Shown here: positions 63,502-64,000 of the stretch, in pieces
Layout of the letters: each line of letters starts with the position of its first letter
Numbering within the stretch: position 1 is the stretch's first letter
Assembly (NCBI RefSeq): GCF_000420845.1
Contig: NZ_ATVS01000008.1
Span: forward strand, 62,001 to 126,000
Reading direction: 5' to 3'
DNA from: Butyrivibrio sp. AE3009
Lineage (GTDB): Bacteria > Bacillota > Clostridia > Lachnospirales > Lachnospiraceae
DNA: 64,000 bases
Notes under the pieces: model-generated
What the model saw: the letters and a program-made list of their open reading frames with translations, nothing else
The model's database searches: none
What the model was told of the DNA's origin: nothing
Position numbers and translations under genes: made by a program

Positions 63502-63876
63502 TACTTCCTCCGATTTTTTTCATTTCTCCCCATAAAAAAATCGCATTGAACCTGCGATCTGAAAAAAACAATTACAAAAAAGTTAACATTTTGCGATGGA
63601 GAATACAATAAAATCCTGCGATGTTTCACAGGAAATTCACATATCAAAATTGTTGTTGACCGGTTACTAATTCTTGCCCTCCGCAAAAGCCGAATTCATG
63701 TAGCATTTCACTAATTTTTTCGTTATCTTTAAAATAGTTTAGGAACATCTAACAAAACTCATCCTATTTTCTAAAAAAAGTATAAAATATATTGCTTTTT
63801 TCTCTTGATTTTTTGCTGAAAAAAAGCAACAATTAACACGGGGAAGGTATGAAAAGTATTATGGGAGGAACTGAAT
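63502..63876. other. Divergent intergenic region between pseudo-protease and AraC-type gene
   Basis: This 375-base AT-rich stretch contains no gene that I can support. It holds the terminator-like leader hairpin (63533-63558), several ATCGCA repeats (at 63540, 63553, 63593 and 63617 approximately), and the inverted repeat TTGCTTTTTT/AAAAAAGCAA (63792-63829). Promoters for both flanking genes should lie here, but no pair of boxes with proper spacing stood out. Confidence 0.5.
63533..63558 (-). promoter_or_regulatory. Terminator-like hairpin in leader of the pseudo-protease gene
   Basis: On the minus strand ATCGCA-GGTTCAA-TGCGAT (63540-63558) is followed by seven T (63534-63540), 32 bases before the start codon at 63501. 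No gene precedes it on this strand in the window, so it may act as an attenuator in the leader. Confidence 0.5.
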
Positions 63877-64000
63877 ATGATAGAGACTTTGAATGGCTTT
63901 ATTGAGACCGTCAATTGCAAGACCAGTACTACCCTTAAGCTCTATGACAACAACGAGTACGAAGACTATCCGTCTCACTGGCACTCTGCCATTGAGATCA
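63877..64000 (+). CDS. AraC-family transcriptional regulator (N-terminal part, 3' end outside window)
   Basis: Only the first 41 codons are in the window. The translated start (MIETLNGFIETVN) leads into DYPSHWHSAIEI, the typical HWH segment of the cupin sensor domain in AraC/XylS-type regulators. ATG 63877-63879 follows GGGAGG by about 8 bases. The DNA-binding half is not visible, so the assignment rests on the cupin motif. It is divergent from the subtilisin-like gene and could regulate it or a neighbour to the right. Confidence 0.65.
   Translation, partial: MIETLNGFIETVNCKTSTTLKLYDNNEYEDYPSHWHSAIEI

Noticed and set aside
63493..63523. Possible nine-codon leader peptide overlapping the pseudo-protease start
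   Set aside because: An ATG follows GGGGAG by only two bases, too close for good initiation, and the peptide has no regulatory codon run.
63501..63686. 61-codon minus-strand frame ahead of the pseudo-protease
   Set aside because: It has no domain, no clear ribosome site, and overlaps the leader hairpin and regulatory repeats.

Overview
The window looks like chromosome of a strictly anaerobic, fibre-degrading member of the Lachnospiraceae, most likely close to Butyrivibrio/Pseudobutyrivibrio. The pointers are a multimodular GH11 xylanase + two CBM + NodB-type deacetylase (the XynT layout I recall from Pseudobutyrivibrio), a secreted GH13 amylase, a YesM/YesN two-component system beside a YtfQRT/YjfF-type sugar importer, a CIRCE-controlled htpG, Gram-positive Shine-Dalgarno sites (AGGAGG) and Lachnospiraceae-restricted unknown families. 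Base composition is moderate (mid-40s % GC by eye). Nearly all genes lie on the minus strand; plus-strand exceptions are tRNA-Trp, a TRIC/UPF0126 channel, a cyclophilin, a formate/nitrite transporter and an AraC-type regulator cut by the right edge. All assignments are by reading, without database searches.

Layout. 1-5.5 kb: sugar ABC importer (SBP - hairpin - ATPase - permease - permease - second SBP, the last cut by the left edge). 5.7-9.2 kb: histidine kinase, AraC-type response regulator and VanZ-like protein, tightly overlapping. 9.2-13 kb: oligoendopeptidase F and an alpha-amylase lipoprotein with a good promoter. 13.1-16 kb: tRNA-Trp, a 98-codon orphan, TRIC channel, phosphopantetheinyl transferase, cyclophilin. 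16-20.6 kb: a 1505-residue secreted leucine-rich-repeat protein. 20.9-26.1 kb: a MoxR/DUF58/VWA/VWA/TPR (Bat-like) operon. 26.1-30.2 kb: metF, purB, purF. 30.3-37.2 kb: a tight four-gene operon of unknown function containing an Hsp70-like protein. 37.3-42.2 kb: a MacAB-like export system with two permeases. 42.5-46.8 kb: formate/nitrite transporter, an unknown membrane protein and htpG. 46.8-63.5 kb: a secretome block with the xylanase/deacetylase, two paralogous InlB-repeat proteins and two subtilisin-like proteins, one of which has lost its catalytic residues.

How the parts fit. The two-component system next to the sugar importer suggests sensing and uptake of plant-derived sugars released by secreted enzymes such as the xylanase and amylase. 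The secreted giants share a signal peptide followed by a long acidic segment, which suggests a common export or maturation route. Five intergenic palindromes (14.5, 20.8, 27.2, 37.3, 49.4 kb) with related GC-rich ends look like a dispersed REP/BIME-like family.

The best candidate for an undescribed system is the 30.3-37.2 kb operon: a 1193-residue beta-domain/helical-repeat protein, a diverged Hsp70/actin-fold protein with an Hsp70-like beta-sandwich tail, a TPR-like protein and a coiled-coil membrane protein, all without signal peptides. The second is the pair of S8 proteins, one with an intact triad and one apparently dead.
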